Assembly: GCA_037127315.1 (NCBI GenBank)
Contig: JBBBDQ010001293.1
Location: forward strand, 888,001-952,000
Reading direction: 5' to 3'
DNA from: Ascarosepion bandense
Lineage: Eukaryota; Mollusca; Cephalopoda; Sepiida; Sepiidae
Length of the DNA: 64,000 nt
In this document: piece after piece, positions 20,690-32,268 of the stretch
How the letters are laid out: each line of letters starts with the position of its first letter
Position numbering within the stretch: the first letter of the stretch is position 1
Notes under the pieces: generated by a model
Told to the model about the DNA's origin: nothing
What the model saw: the letters and a program-made list of their open reading frames with translations, nothing else
Databases searched by the model: none
Made by a program: the position numbers and the translations under genes

Positions 20690-21440
20690 CTTTTAGCAAA
20701 TCTCCATACTTCCACCTTCGTTTTCCGCATTAATGACATTAGTAAGACTCTAGTTCTGTTTTTACGGAGAGGCAATATCCTCAAGAAACTTTAGAAAATC
20801 TGTTACCCCCGGCCTTCGGCGGTCTGGGTATGAGTAGTTTTGAGTTTCATCATTATATGACTGGTATCGTGTTCATAGATCAAATGTGTCAACAATCGGA
20901 TAGTGATGACGAATTCTAGAAGGATGACACCCGTAGGAACTGCCCATCGCTGATAAGTGTGCACTCGTGCGAGGGGAAGGCCATCCGTTTACCCCAAAGC
21001 GAATGCACAGTCTATCATAATTGTCGGATTGCTCTGAAACACCCTTACGAGCGATGGATGGCCTCTCAAATTTTCAGGCGTTGTCAGGTAGGGTTTTATG
21101 TAACTTGTAATTTAGTTGGTCCATTCAAGATAGACGAAGCTCAGTTTTGCAAAGGATAAGGCCAGCTCAATATGGCCTTAAGCGCCTGAGTCGAAATGCA
21201 TATGGATTTTTTATTAGTGGCGCTCTCTATATGTCAGACCCGGGACTTATTCAGTGTTATTAGGTATCACTCAGCTAGTTGGTGTTTCGAAGGGCTTTTT
21301 GGGTCGGTAACATACTTTTGTCGGTGGGCTTGAAAATTCTCTAAGCTGCATTCGTTCTGAGGAAGTGGTGCAGACCCCCGACCGCAATTTGTTTCACTTC
21401 TGACTCGTGGTCTCGTTAAGTAGGTTTTTTTTTAGGATAT
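20690..21440 (+). pseudogene. Possible LINE C-terminal remnant, unassigned
   Basis: Around 20810 the plus strand reads LPPAFGGLGMSSFEFHHYMTG-like residues; a GGLG segment followed by aliphatic residues is common after the reverse transcriptase palm of LINEs. The rest (a 66-codon frame at 20959-21159) is not recognisable. This is a weak call. Confidence 0.25.
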
Positions 21441-21559
21441 TTTTTGCAGGATGCGCGGAAAGATTTTCATTCTCGAGGCCAGAGCTGTTTGTAGTAATGT
21501 GGTATTGTCGTTGACAAACGTTGAACTTTATATGTTATTTTCTTTGCGAGGTATTATGA

Positions 21560-22964
21560 GAATCGCGTATGATCATCGGCAAAAAGGGCAGCACAATATG
21601 CCTAATACATGTGGGAATACTAAAATCAAATACCTAGGAAGTGTTCTAACAGTGCGACACAGAGATATAGTATGGCGAAGAACGCATTCTAGAAGTTGAG
21701 TAGAGTATTAAGAGACAGGAAAATGTCGCTAGAAACAAAGAAAAGAGTATTGGATTGCTATGTGATGTCAGTTCTTCAATATGGCAGTTAATTTTTTTTT
21801 TTAATCATTTCCCCCAGAGCAAGGCGGAAACGCCACTGATGTGCAGGGGGTTACATAAATGTAAAAAGATTAATTAGAAAAGAGTAAGGAGTACAAACTA
21901 GTTAGAAAGGAACAATAGAAAGCTGAGAAACAGGTGCGATGACAGATACATAGGTGGAGAGAAAGGGTAGGTCATACAGGGGAGGGGAGAGAGCTAGACT
22001 CCAGTGGTTAGTAGATGAGTATTGACTTTGCATTTAAATTTCTGGAGGTTGTAGCCGTCAGGAAAGCAAGAATACGAGAGCGAGTTCCACAGGCGGGAAG
22101 TGCGAGAGAAGAAGCTTCAGGAGTAGTATTGTCGTCTGCATTTGGCTAACCTGACTGTGAATGGGTGGGACCCAGTTGCCAGTCTGGTTGCACGAGTAAA
22201 CACCTGTTGAGGAGGCATCAGTGACTTAAGTTCGTCTGAGCAGAAGCCATAAAAGTATTTATAGAACAGACAAAGGGAAACCACATTTCGACGATGGGAA
22301 AGTGGCTACAGTCGGGCCGCCAGATCAGTACCTATCACATTACAGACTCTCTTTTGGAACCTGTCAAGAACACTGAGAAGAACAGAAGGGGCACCTGACA
22401 ATAAATGGCAGCAGTACTCCATGCACGGACGGATGGTTGACTTGTATATCTGCAGGATGGATTCAGGCGGATAAAACATCCTGGATCGACATAGTGACCA
22501 AACATTCTTAGCAGTAGATTTTGCAATGGATTCAATATAGTTGTTCCATTTGAGGTCTGAATGCTGGACAATCTCAAAAATGATGGAAAAACTTGAAGCA
22601 AGTGAAATGTGGTTCTACAGGGGGATGCTGTGGATATTATGGATCGAGCATGTGAGCAATGATGATGTTTTGGAAAGGATGGAAATGGAAAAAAATGAAT
22701 ACTGAACATCAGGAAAAGACAGCTGAATTTCCTAGGATATGCAATAAGGAAATGGGCCATATAGAGGGAAAAAACATAGAGGAAATCAGCGGATAACATA
22801 TTTGAAGGGCCTGAGCAGGTGGATGACAGAACGAGAATTGCGTGGTGTAACAGGAGAAAGCGTGCTAAGAGCCACTAAGGGTTAGGGAGACTTGGAAAGC
22901 CATGATCGCTTACGTCCTGAAGGAACAATGTACATAGGGAACAATGTACATAGAAGAAGAAGAA
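21560..22964 (+). pseudogene. LINE-E copy split by a LINE-J insertion
   Basis: LINE-E residues LGSVLT, LSRVLRDRKMSLETKKRV and DCYVMSVLQYGS run up to 21788. The element resumes at 22563 with CWTI-type sequence (AATGCTGGACAATC), WFYRGMLWILWIEHVSNDDVLERM, and the 3' block TACGTCCTGAAGGAACAATG followed by GAAGAAGAAG. The gap holds a minus-strand LINE-J copy. The 3' block contains a duplicated GGAACAATGTACATAG. Confidence 0.75.
21788..22562 (-). pseudogene. LINE-J 3' part inserted in LINE-E
   Basis: Starts (plus-strand view) with poly-T and TCATTTCCCCCAGAGCAAGG and runs through the LWNSLP, HPFTV, YKYFHGF, IRP.MEYCCHLLSGAP and SILH blocks to W.NYIESIAKST near 22540. Several stops. Little or no target-site duplication is visible at the junctions. 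Confidence 0.75.
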
Positions 22965-22966
22965 TA

Positions 22967-23840
22967 AGGCTGAAAGGTTTGGAGAATCTGATATTCACAG
23001 TACGGGTAGAAAAAGAAGGATAGGGGAAAGCAGCGTGAGCTGAATCTATCCTCCACATATATAAATCTACCATCCGCCCGTGTATTGAATACTGCTGCCA
23101 CATCTGGTCGGGTGCCCCTGCTATTCTCCTCAGGGTTCTTGACAAAATACAACGGAGAGTCTGTAATGTGATCGATACCGACTTGGCAGACCGGTTGCAG
23201 TCTCTCTCTCACCGACGTGACATGGCTTCCCTGTGTCTCTTCTATAAATACTTTCACGGCTTCTGCTGCGATGAACTTAGATCACTGGTGCCCCCTATGT
23301 ACGAATTTGCACGAGATGCTAGATTGGCAACTAGGTCCCACCCTTTTACAGTGAAACCGATAAAATGTAACCGTAATTTCTACTCCAACAGCTTCTTTTC
23401 TCTCACTTCCCGACTGTGGAATTCCCTTCCACATGATTGCTTCCTCAACAGCTACAATCTCCAGGAGTTTAAATGTAAGTTCAATAGACACCTTTTAACA
23501 CACTAATTCGTATCCATTCTCTCAAACACTCTTCTCATCTACCCAACCCTCAGCCTCGGTATCCTTACCCGTGTATCATCTTCCTTCTGACATTTCCTTT
23601 ATCTAACCACTCTTTCTCTTTACCTTCCCCTATATAACCCCTTGCGCAATAGTGTCAGTGGAATGCCTTGCTTGGGGCGAAATGATTAAAAAAAACATTC
23701 ATGATAGACATAAGCAAGAGGGTAACGAAGCGAAGTTTGGGAGAGATGCCCAGACGAAAAATGTTAAGAGCGATAAGGGGTAGATTCACTTGGAATCCCA
23801 TGATTATCTACGACCTGAAAGAACACGGCACATAGAAGAA
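22967..23840 (+). pseudogene. Composite: LINE-J nested in a LINE-E 3' end, copy 1
   Basis: LINE-E sequence starting AAGGCTGAAAGGTTTGGAG stops near 23040, LINE-J runs from about 23040 to 23692, and LINE-E resumes at 23693 (ATTCATGATAGACATAAGC) to its GAAGAAG tail near 23840. The LINE-J part has an open frame of 112 codons (23168-23506) with RLQSLSHRRDMASLCLFYKY, FARDARLATRSHPFTV and SRLWNSLPHDC-like blocks. The entire composite is repeated at 26508-27395. Confidence 0.8.
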
Positions 23841-23954
23841 GAATAAACAAAATAGATTTAGTAATAAAATAACACACACACAATCCTTAGCTGTGGCAAA
23901 AACATCGATTAACTGAACCTAGCCACTAGGTAGCCCTCATTTACAGCGACAACA

Positions 23955-24300
23955 ATCAAATGTAATCAGAACTTCTACTCGTCAGATTATTTTCTTGCCT
24001 TCCTGCCTGTGGAACTCCCTTCTGTATACTTCCTACCCTGATAGCTACAATCTCCAAGAGTTTAAATTCAGCGTCAACTGTCATCTTTTATTTCCTTGAC
24101 TCTCATCCTTTCTCCGACACCACCGTATCTGGTTCCCTCTCACGCAGCCCTTTTCACACCAGTGTTCACATCCTTCTGTTCCCCATTCTCTGACACCTAC
24201 TGTAATCTGTTCCCATTTCCCTTCACTTCTCTATTAAGTAACCTATGGGCATCAGTGGCAGTACTATTTTGCTTGGGGTTAGACGATTATAAAAAGTCTT
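23955..24300 (+). pseudogene. LINE-J 3' end, decayed
   Basis: Recognisable LWNSLLYTSYPDSYNLQEFKF block near 24010-24065, then the 3' untranslated region ending TTTTGCTTGGGGTTAGACGA and A's. Confidence 0.6.
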
Positions 24301-24555
24301 TTAAAAATTAAATAATTGATCCAATACTTGCACGTAGATGACGTGCAAACTCTCAAACAATGGTGAAAGGATTTGATTCCACTGATCTTTCTTCAGTGTA
24401 AGGCTGATTTCTATGACTTTTCTTCAAGACATAAATTTTCCTGGTATATTTCTTAACAAAACATTTTCACCAAACTTTATCAGCGTTATGGACAGTTTAA
24501 GTTCAATTATGACTAAGATTATATTAATAAAAGTAACTTTGAGAAAATTCTTCTT

Positions 24556-25112
24556 CCTATAGATTTTGAGTTTGAGTTTGAGTTTGTTTAACGACATAAC
24601 ATCTGGGGGTCAATTAATGCCAAAACAATGAGGTTTTGAGGGGTTTTTTTATTGTTCGGTTATAGTGAGAAGGTTGATTTAATCAGATTTTAATGATTTT
24701 TTTTAATTGTTTTCTTTTTTATTTTAGAAAACTAAAAATATTTTCTAGTTTTTATTCAAAAATGTTTTGCTGAAAATATTTTTTTCCTTCAAAAATGTGT
24801 TTTATGGTAAAACATTTTCTTCTAAAATATATTGCGGGTAAAATTTTTTCTTAAAAAAATGTTTTTCTATAAAAGTCTATTTTTATAGAAAAACATTTTT
24901 TTAAGGAAAAATAATATAATATAAAAGTGCATTTTTATCATTTCATAGTATTTTGACCTCAGTTAACTACTTGCCCAGAGCTGAGACCCTAACAGGTGCT
25001 AACACTCCGTGTCAGGGTGGACAACAACAATTAAGATGGGGTTCCATGCTCCTCACAACCTCTCAGAGGTATTGCTGCCGGATGCAGTTTACTGTCATGC
25101 CCAGGACATCTC
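24556..25112 (+). mobile_element. Element D, copy 1
   Basis: Begins with TTGAGTTTGAGTTTGAGTTT, continues TTTAACGACATAACATC and TGCCAAAACAATGAGG, has a T/A-rich middle, and ends with GGTGCTAACACTCCG, GGTTCCATGCTCCTCAC and GCTGCCGGATGCAGTTTACT then GTCATGCCCAGGAC. Two other copies at 39.5 and 61.7 kb share both ends. No ORF. Confidence 0.7.
24851..24906. repeat. Perfect hairpin inside element D
   Basis: TTAAAAAAATGTTTTTCTAT and its exact complement flank a loop of about 14 bp. Present only in this copy in perfect form. Confidence 0.7.
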
Positions 25113-25740
25113 CCTACAGAAGGTAGCAAGAGAAAATAAGAAGGTCAACATATAAACGCACAAATACCCTTGGGAAAGGCATCAATCCATCTCTTCCCTC
25201 CAGTTATGGGTTAAATAAGAGGACAGATTGGGTTCTATAGCCTTGGTCGGCAACCAGTCTATCGCAGAAAACAATGGCAACCTACTGCGGGATAATCTTC
25301 TGCCCAGTGAGTCATGTCTCTTTCGAGACATGATCTCCCAAAGCGTGTATCACTGACTGACATATAAACTACAATGCATGATCATCATCAAAAAGAAGAA
25401 CCCAAAATGCCAACTACAGGTGGACTATACTAAAATCAAATAAGTGCAGAAATTTTAATACCTTGTAAGTGTTCTGACAGAGGAGGAAAAGTGCGACAAT
25501 GACGCGCATTTGCATGGCAAAGGACAAATTTAAAAACTAAGCAGAATATTGAAACAGAAACAAAGAATGAGAAATAGAATGTTATGTGATATCTGCCCTT
25601 TTATATAGCAGCGAATGCTGGACAATCTCTTCAAAGAACAGACTCAAAGGAACAGAAATGTGATTGAAGGATGCTGAGGATACTATGGGTAAACGAGAGC
25701 CACGACGAGGTTTTGGGAAGGATGCAAACGCAAAGAAAAC
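25113..25740 (+). pseudogene. LINE-E fragment interrupted by SINE-A
   Basis: LQKVARENKKVNI-like coding sequence up to 25157, a SINE-A insertion, then SKKKNPKCQLQVDYTKIK, a LGSVLTEEEKCDNDA-like block and WSNESHDEVLGRM-like residues to 25740. Frames are broken by several indels. Confidence 0.65.
25148..25369 (+). mobile_element. SINE-A copy with 10-bp target-site duplication
   Basis: The insert (about 25158-25359) is a 5'-truncated SINE-A. ACATATAAAC occurs at 25148-25157 and again at 25360-25369, and the flanking LINE-E sequence reads through, so this is a true target-site duplication. Confidence 0.85.
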
Positions 25741-25741
25741 A

Positions 25742-26507
25742 TAAGGTACACAGTTGATACAGTGTTGATAGCAGACACAGAAAGGAAACTACAAAACTTC
25801 CTACAGAAGGTAGCAGATGAAAGTAACGAGAAAGGACTAGAAGTAGACTGCACGAAAACCGAATGCATCGTTATCAGTAAAAAGGGTAGCCCAATATGCC
25901 AAATAGAGGTCGGAGATACTAGAATTAAGCAGGTACAAAAATTTAAATACCTGGGAAGCGATATAACAGAAGACGGAAAGTGCGACACAGAGATCCGAAG
26001 GTGAATTGGAATGGCGAAGGAAGTATTCCAGAAGCTGAGTAAAGTATTAAGAAACAGGACAATTTTGCTAGAAACTAAGAAGTGTGTACTGGATTGCTAC
26101 GTGCTGTCCGTTCTTCAATATGGCAGTGAATGCTGGACAATATCACCAAAGATGAAGGAACAATTGAAGCAACTGAAATGTGGTTCTACAGAAGGATGCT
26201 GCGAATATCATGGATCGAGCATGTGAGCAATAATGAGGTCTTGGAAATGATGTTAACCAAAAGGAAATTAATACTGAGCATCAGGAAAAGACAGCTGAAG
26301 TTCCTGGAACAAGAAATGAGGTAGGAGGGCTTGGAGAATCTGATACTAACAGGCCAGATAGAGGGAAAAGAGACAGGGGAAATCAGGTGGATGACGGAAC
26401 GAGGATTGCATGATGTAAGAGGAGAAGGCGTTCTCATAGCCACCAGGGATAGGGAAACGTGGAAAGCCATGATCGCCTACGTCCTGAAGGAACAATGTAC
26501 ATAGAAG
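25742..26507 (+). pseudogene. LINE-E 3' part, best preserved
   Basis: Near-continuous C-terminal coding region: ADTERKLQNFLQKVADES, KGLEVDCTKTECIVISKK, IKQVQKFKYLGSDITEDGKC, then one stop, MAKEVFQKLSKVLRNRTILLE, DCYVLSVLQYGSECWTIS, a frame change, EMWFYRRMLRISWIEHVSNN, RKLILSIRKRQLKFLEQ and the TACGTCCTGAAGGAACAATG 3' block. In animals this architecture belongs to a long ORF with apurinic-type endonuclease and reverse transcriptase; both are truncated away. Three or so disabling changes. Confidence 0.8.
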
Positions 26508-27395
26508 AAGAAGGCTGAAAGGTTTGGAGAATCTGATATTCACAGTACGAGTAGAAAAAGAGGGACAGGGGAAAGCAGCGTGAGCTGAATCTATCCTCCA
26601 CATATATAAATCTACCATCCGCCCGTGTATTGAATACTGCTGCCACATCTGGTCGGGTGCCCCTGCTATTCTCCTCGGGGTTCTTGACAAAATACAACGG
26701 AGAGTCTGCAATGTGATCGATACCGACAGGGCAGACCGGTTGCAGTCTCTCTCTCACCGACGTGACGTGGCTTCCCTGTGTCTCTTCTATAAATACTTTC
26801 ACGGCTTCTGCTGCGATGAACTTAGATCACTGGTGCCCCCTAGGTACGAATTTGCACGAGATGCTAGATTGGCAACTAGGTCCCACCCTTTCACAGTGAA
26901 ACCGATAAAATGTAACCGTAATTTCTACTCCAACAGCTTCTTTTCTCGCACTTCCCAACTGTGGAATTCCCTTCCACATGATTGCTTCCCCAACAGCTAC
27001 AATCTCCAGGAGTTTAAATGTAAGTTCAATAGACACCTTTTAACACACTAATTCGCATCCATTCTCTCAAACACTCTTCCCATCTACCCAACCCTCAGCC
27101 TCGGTATCCTTACCCGTGTATCACCTTCCTTCTGACATTTCCTATATCTAACCACTCTTTCTCTTTACCTTCCCCTATGTAACCCCTTGCGCAATAGTGT
27201 CAGTGGAATGCCTTGCTTGGGTTGAAATGATAAAAAAAAACATTCATGATAGACATAAGCAAGAGGGTAACGAAGCGAAGTTTGGGAGAGATGCCCAGAC
27301 GAAAAATGTTAAGAGCGATAAGGGGTAGATTCCCTTGGAATCCCATGATTACCAATGACCTGAAAGAACACGGCACATGAAGAAGAAGAAGATAT
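26508..27395 (+). pseudogene. Composite: LINE-J nested in a LINE-E 3' end, copy 2
   Basis: Same composite as 22967-23840, differing by scattered substitutions (about 96-97% identical by eye). The LINE-J part has a 112-codon open frame (26713-27051). It again sits directly after the 3' end of another LINE-E copy. Confidence 0.8.
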
Positions 27396-27699
27396 ATAAA
27401 ACATTATGTAACAAGTGAAAAAAATGAATAATTTAAATAAAATCTTTTGAAAATTACTCTTAAACACAGCATATTATATTTACATGTCTTTTTACAGTAA
27501 CAAAAGAGGTTAAAATATACAGGGGGAAAACCTGTATTATTTTCTCAACATTCTCATATTAAAGTTTTAGAGAAGATTGATAAACGCCGGTTGGGCACAA
27601 ATATAATCGTTGATTACTGGTAGAAGAATAAGGACACTGTCTACGCCTGAAGCACACTAGATATTCGATAAAACGAAATTATTTTCTAAATATAATTTC

Positions 27700-27850
27700 C
27701 TGAAATAGAGAATTAATCAGATGTATCTTAATTAATAAATAATATTGATTTAAACAGACTTATTAATAATAATTAATATATATATTAATTATTAATATAT
27801 ATGCTGTATAATTAATATTGATTTAAACACACATATAATTAATCAATGCT
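27700..27850. repeat. AT-rich direct and inverted repeats
   Basis: AATATTGATTTAAACA occurs twice (near 27745 and 27815) around TTAATAATAATTAATATATATATTAATTATTAA, which is close to palindromic. Confidence 0.5.
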
Positions 27851-27947
27851 AACAAATATATAAATGTTGAGTAAAAGTTCAGAATACAGTGCAGAGTTGA
27901 AATAACTGCACAATTAAAAGCAGATGAGACGAACAATTCATAATACT

Positions 27948-28042
27948 ATGCCCGTTAGGTGCCATATGTGACGGATTAATACCTTTCCCAAGAGTATTTG
28001 TGCGGAAGTGAATGCAAGGAATTCAACATGGAATTCGAACAT
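27948..28042 (-). mobile_element. SINE-A copy with internal deletion
   Basis: Jumps from the tail block CCGTTAGGTGCCATATGTGA directly to the head block GGATTAATACCTTTCCC...AAGGAATTCAAC; about 170 bp of body is missing. Confidence 0.65.
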
Positions 28043-28165
28043 CGGGACCCCTTCTCTGATTCCATACGCCTATGGCTTATGGGTCAGCGAATCAGACTGA
28101 CACCACAATGGAGTTTCGATCCCGGCCAGTGTCTAGCTTCTATAAGGATGACAAATATATTAGGC
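28043..28165 (+). mobile_element. SINE-B copy
   Basis: A-box-like TGGCTTATGGG and B-box GTTTCGATCCC spaced as in a tRNA gene, then GCTTCTATAAGGATGAC. tRNA-derived head; not a functional tRNA since no cloverleaf with paired acceptor arms is apparent. Confidence 0.65.
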
Positions 28166-28309
28166 TCTCGATACGATTGATCTCTCTAGAGAGGAAAATT
28201 TAAAAAAAAAACAATGACCTCTTCCGCAATTTATGCATTACTCTCCAGCAAGGAATTAAATTCTTTCGGTGACTGGAGTGTGTATACACCGCCTATATAC
28301 AACACGCTA

Positions 28310-28425
28310 ACAAATTTCCCTCTTTGATTCTATACGCCTATGGCTTAGGGGGTTAGCGACAGTGACTGACACCAAATCGATTGAGTTTCGATCCCGACAT
28401 ATGAAAGGAAATAGCAAGAAGGAAT
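28310..28425 (+). mobile_element. SINE-B copy
   Basis: TGGCTTAGGGGGTTAGCGAC (A-box) and GTTTCGATCCC (B-box), ending in AT-rich sequence that abuts an inverted SINE-B. Confidence 0.65.
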
Positions 28426-28570
28426 ATATATATTAGTCATCCACATACAAGCCTGTTTCACAGCTCATCAGTGTGCTAGACACATCCACTTGCTTCAGGC
28501 CGGGATCGAAACACGACCGATTTGGTGTTATTCGGAGTCGCTACCCACTAAGCCATAGGCGCATTGAAAC
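28426..28570 (-). mobile_element. SINE-B copy, inverted
   Basis: Minus strand: TGGCTTAGTGGG A-box, GTTTCGATCCCGG B-box, the GATGAGCTGTGAAACAGG block and GGATGAC followed by ATATATAT. Forms an inverted pair with the preceding copy. Confidence 0.75.
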
Positions 28571-28677
28571 AGAGAAATAAAATTTTAACGTGTTTTTTTT
28601 TTTTGTGTTTGTGTTTGTGTGTGTATTCTTCCTCTTTCCTTTTATTTTCCTGTTGAATATTCATCTGTGTAATGTTT

Positions 28678-31600
28678 CACTGATTAATATTTCCAAGTGA
28701 TTAATATTTCCTAGTGAGTAATATTTCCAAGTGATTAATATTTCCTAGTGATTAATATTTCCAAGTGATTAATATTTCCTAGTGATTAATATTTCCAAGT
28801 GATTAATATTTCCTAGTGATTAATATTTCCAAGTGATTAATATTTCCTAGTGATTAATATTTCCAAGTGATTAATATTTCCTAGTGATTAATATTTCCAA
28901 GTGATTAATATTTCCTAGTGATTAATATTTCCAAGTGATTAATATTTCCTAGTGATTAATATTTCCTAGTGATTAATATTTCCAAGTGATTAATATTTCC
29001 TAGTGATTAATATTTCCTAGTGATTAATATTTCCAAGTGATTAATATTTCCAAGTGATTAATATTTCCTAGTGATTAATATTTCCAAGTGATTAATATTT
29101 CCTAGTGATTAATATTTCCAAGTGATTAATATTTCCTAGTGATTAATATTTCCAAATGATTAATATTTCCTAGTGATTAATATTTCCAAGTGATTAATAT
29201 TTCCTAGTGATTAATATTTCCAAGTGATTAATATTTCCAAGTGATTAATATTTCCTAGTGATTAATATTTCCAAGTGATTAATATTTCCTAGTGATTAAT
29301 ATTTCCAAGTGATTAATATTTCCAAGTGATTAATATTTCCTAGTGATTAATATTTCCAAGTGATTAATATTTCCTAGTGATTAATATTTCCAAGTGATTA
29401 ATATTTCCAAATGATTAATATTTCCAAGTGATTAATATTTCCTAGTGATTAATATTTCCAAGTGATTAATATTTCCTAGTGATTAATATTTCCAAGTGAT
29501 TAATATTTCCAAGTGATTAATATTTCCTAGTGATTAATATTTCCTAGTGATTAATATTTCCTAGTGATTAATATTTCCAAGTGATTAATATTTCCTAGTG
29601 ATTAATATTTCCAAGTGATTAATATTTCCTAGTGATTAATATTTCCTAGTGATTAATATTTCCAAGTGATTAATATTTCCAAGTGATTAATATTTCCTAG
29701 TGATTAATATTTCCAAATGATTAATATTTCCTAGTGATTAATATTTCCAAGTGATTAATATTTCCTAGTGATTAATATTTCCAAGTGATTAATATTTCCT
29801 AGTGATTAATATTTCCTAGTGATTAATATTTCCTAGTGATTAATATTTCCTAGTGATTAATATTTGCAAGTGATTAATATTTCCTAGTGATTAATATTTC
29901 CTAGTGATTAATATTTCCAAGTGATTATTTCCTAGTGATTAATATTTCAGTGGATCATATTTCCAAGTGATTAATATTTCCAAGCGATTAATATTTCCTA
30001 GTTATTAATATTTCTCAGTGATTAATATTTCCAAGTGATTAATATTTTTAAGTGATTAATATTTCCTAGTGATTAATATTTCCAAATGATTAATATTTCA
30101 GTGATTAATATATCAAGATTAATATTTCCTATGATTAATATTTCCAAGTGATTAATATTTCCTAGCGATTAATATTTCCAAGTGATTAATATTTTAGCAT
30201 TAATATTTCAAGTGATTAATATCTATGATTAATATTTCCTAGTGATTAATATTTCCAAGTGATTAATATTTCTAGTGATTAATATTTCCAAGTGATTAAT
30301 ATTTCCTAGTGATTAATATTTCCAAGTGATTAATATTTTATCATTATTTCCTAGTGATTAATATTTCCAAGTGATTAATATTTCTATGATTATTACTCTT
30401 CCGTTATTATCAAGTGATTAATATTTCAGTGATTAATATTTCCAAGTGATTAATATTTCCAAGTGATTAATATTTTCTAGTGATTAATATTTCCAAGTGA
30501 TTAATATTTCCCTAGTGATTAATATTTCCAAGTGATTAATATTTCCAAGTGATTAATATCAACATGATTAATATTTCGCGTGATTAATATTTCCATGATT
30601 AATATTTCCTAATGATTAATATTTCCAGCATTAATATTTCCTAGTGATACATTTAGTGATTAATATTTCCGTTGATTAATATTTCCTAGTGATTAATATT
30701 TCCAAGTGATTAATATTTCCTAGTGATTAATATTTCCAAGTGATTAATATTTCCGTGATTAATATTTCCTAGTGATTAATATTTCCAAGTGATTAATATC
30801 GTAAAGTGATTAGTCATTTTCAGCATTAATATTTCCAAGTGATTAATAATTCCTTATGATTAATATTTCCCCAAGTGATTATCAAAGTGATTAATATTTT
30901 CTAGTGATTAATATTTCCAAGAGATTAATATTTCCTAGTGATTAATATTTCCTAGTTATTAATATTTTATGATTATTATTTCCATGATTAATATTTCCTA
31001 GTGATTAATATTTCCAAGTGATTAATATTTCAAGTGATTAATATTTTCTAGTGATTAATATTTCCAAGTGATTAATATTTCCGCAAGGATTAATATTTCC
31101 TAGTGAGTAATATTTCCAAGTGATTAATATTTCCAAGTGATTAATATTTCCCTAGTGATTAATATTTCCAAGTGATTAATATTTCCAGAAGGATTAATAT
31201 TTCCAAGTGATTAATATTTCCAAGTGATTAATATTTTCTAGTGATTACTATTTCCAAGAGATTAATATTTCCTACATTATCATTTCCTAGTGATTAATAT
31301 TTCTAGTGATTAATATTTCCAAGTGATTAATATTTCCTAGTGATTAATATTTCCAAGTGATTAATATTTCCAAGTGATTAATACTTTCTAGTGATTAATA
31401 TTTCCAAGTGATTAATATTTCCTAGTGATTAATATTTCCAAGTGATTAATATTTGCTATCATTTCCTAGTGATTAATATTTCCTAGTGATTAATATTTCC
31501 AAGTGATTAATATTTCCTAGTGATTAATATTTCCTAGTGATTAATATTTCCAAGTGATTAATATTTCCAAGTGATTACTATTTCCAAGTGATTAATATTT

Positions 31601-31911
31601 TCTAGTGGGACAATATTTCCAAGTGATTAATATTTTCTCTAGTGATTAATATTTCCAAGTGATTAATATTTCTAAGTGATTAATATTTTGCGATTAATAT
31701 TTCCTAGTGATTAATATTTCCAAGTGATTAATATTTCAGTGATTAATATTTCCAAGTGATTAATATTTCCTAGTGATTAATATTTCCAAGTGATTAATAT
31801 TTCCAAGTGATTGATATTTCCTAGTGATTGTTATTTCCAAGTGATTAATATTTCCTAGTGATTAATATTTCCAAGTGATTAATATTTTCACTGATTAATA
31901 TTTCCTAGTGA
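28678..31911. repeat. 17-bp minisatellite, about 190 units
   Basis: Unit GTGATTAATATTTCCWA where W is A or T, giving two main variants (CCAAG and CCTAG). They often alternate, producing a 34-bp higher-order unit in the first 1.2 kb. From about 29925 onwards the units carry many small deletions and substitutions (for example ATTTCAGTG, CATTAATATT), so the array has a clean half and a degraded half. No coding potential, since 17 is not a multiple of three. Confidence 0.97.
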
Positions 31912-32054
31912 ATTAAGTTCACAATTAAAAGAAAGAGATTATACTAAAAAATAACCTTTATTTGAAATCGATTTTTTACCTTTATAAATTATTGAGCTAC
32001 CCACGTATATGCATAAATGTGTTAAAATATATCGACAGAAATAAATATAAAAAG

Positions 32055-32058
<4 letters not shown>

Positions 32059-32114
<56 letters not shown>
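32059..32114. repeat. (AT)n microsatellite
   Basis: About 56 bp of AT dinucleotide beside the end of the Penelope-type copy. Confidence 0.95.
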
Positions 32115-32118
<4 letters not shown>

Positions 32119-32154
32119 AACATAGTAATGATCCACGTATACTGTCTTAATATG

Positions 32155-32195
32155 TATAGGAAAGAATATTAAAAAGTTTTTAATTTAAAAATGTA
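32155..32195 (+). repeat. 41-bp terminal inverted repeat, left
   Basis: TATAGGAAAGAATATTAAAA and following bases; exact reverse complement of 33124-33164. Confidence 0.9.
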
Positions 32196-32240
32196 CTTTT
32201 TTTTTGACAGTATTTGTTTATTTTTATTATTGTATTTATA

Positions 32241-32268
32241 TTTCAGACCGTCCTCGGTCCTTCATCAG
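32241..32268 (-). other. Hammerhead-like motif of the Penelope copy
   Basis: Minus strand: CTGATGA, then AGGACC..GGTCT as stem II with one bulged G, then GAAAT. The core block is the exact hammerhead consensus. Confidence 0.5.

Noticed and set aside
21788..27395. Reading the LINE-E/LINE-J region as a host reverse-transcriptase-like gene
   Set aside because: Multiple truncated copies on both strands with stops and element-type 3' tails show mobile DNA, not a host gene.
28310..28570. tRNA genes
   Set aside because: A- and B-boxes are present but the acceptor and anticodon arms do not pair and the copies are repeated; they are SINE heads.
28678..31911. Possible CRISPR or centromeric satellite
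   Set aside because: 17-bp units without spacers exclude CRISPR. A centromeric role cannot be supported from one locus of 3.2 kb flanked by SINEs.
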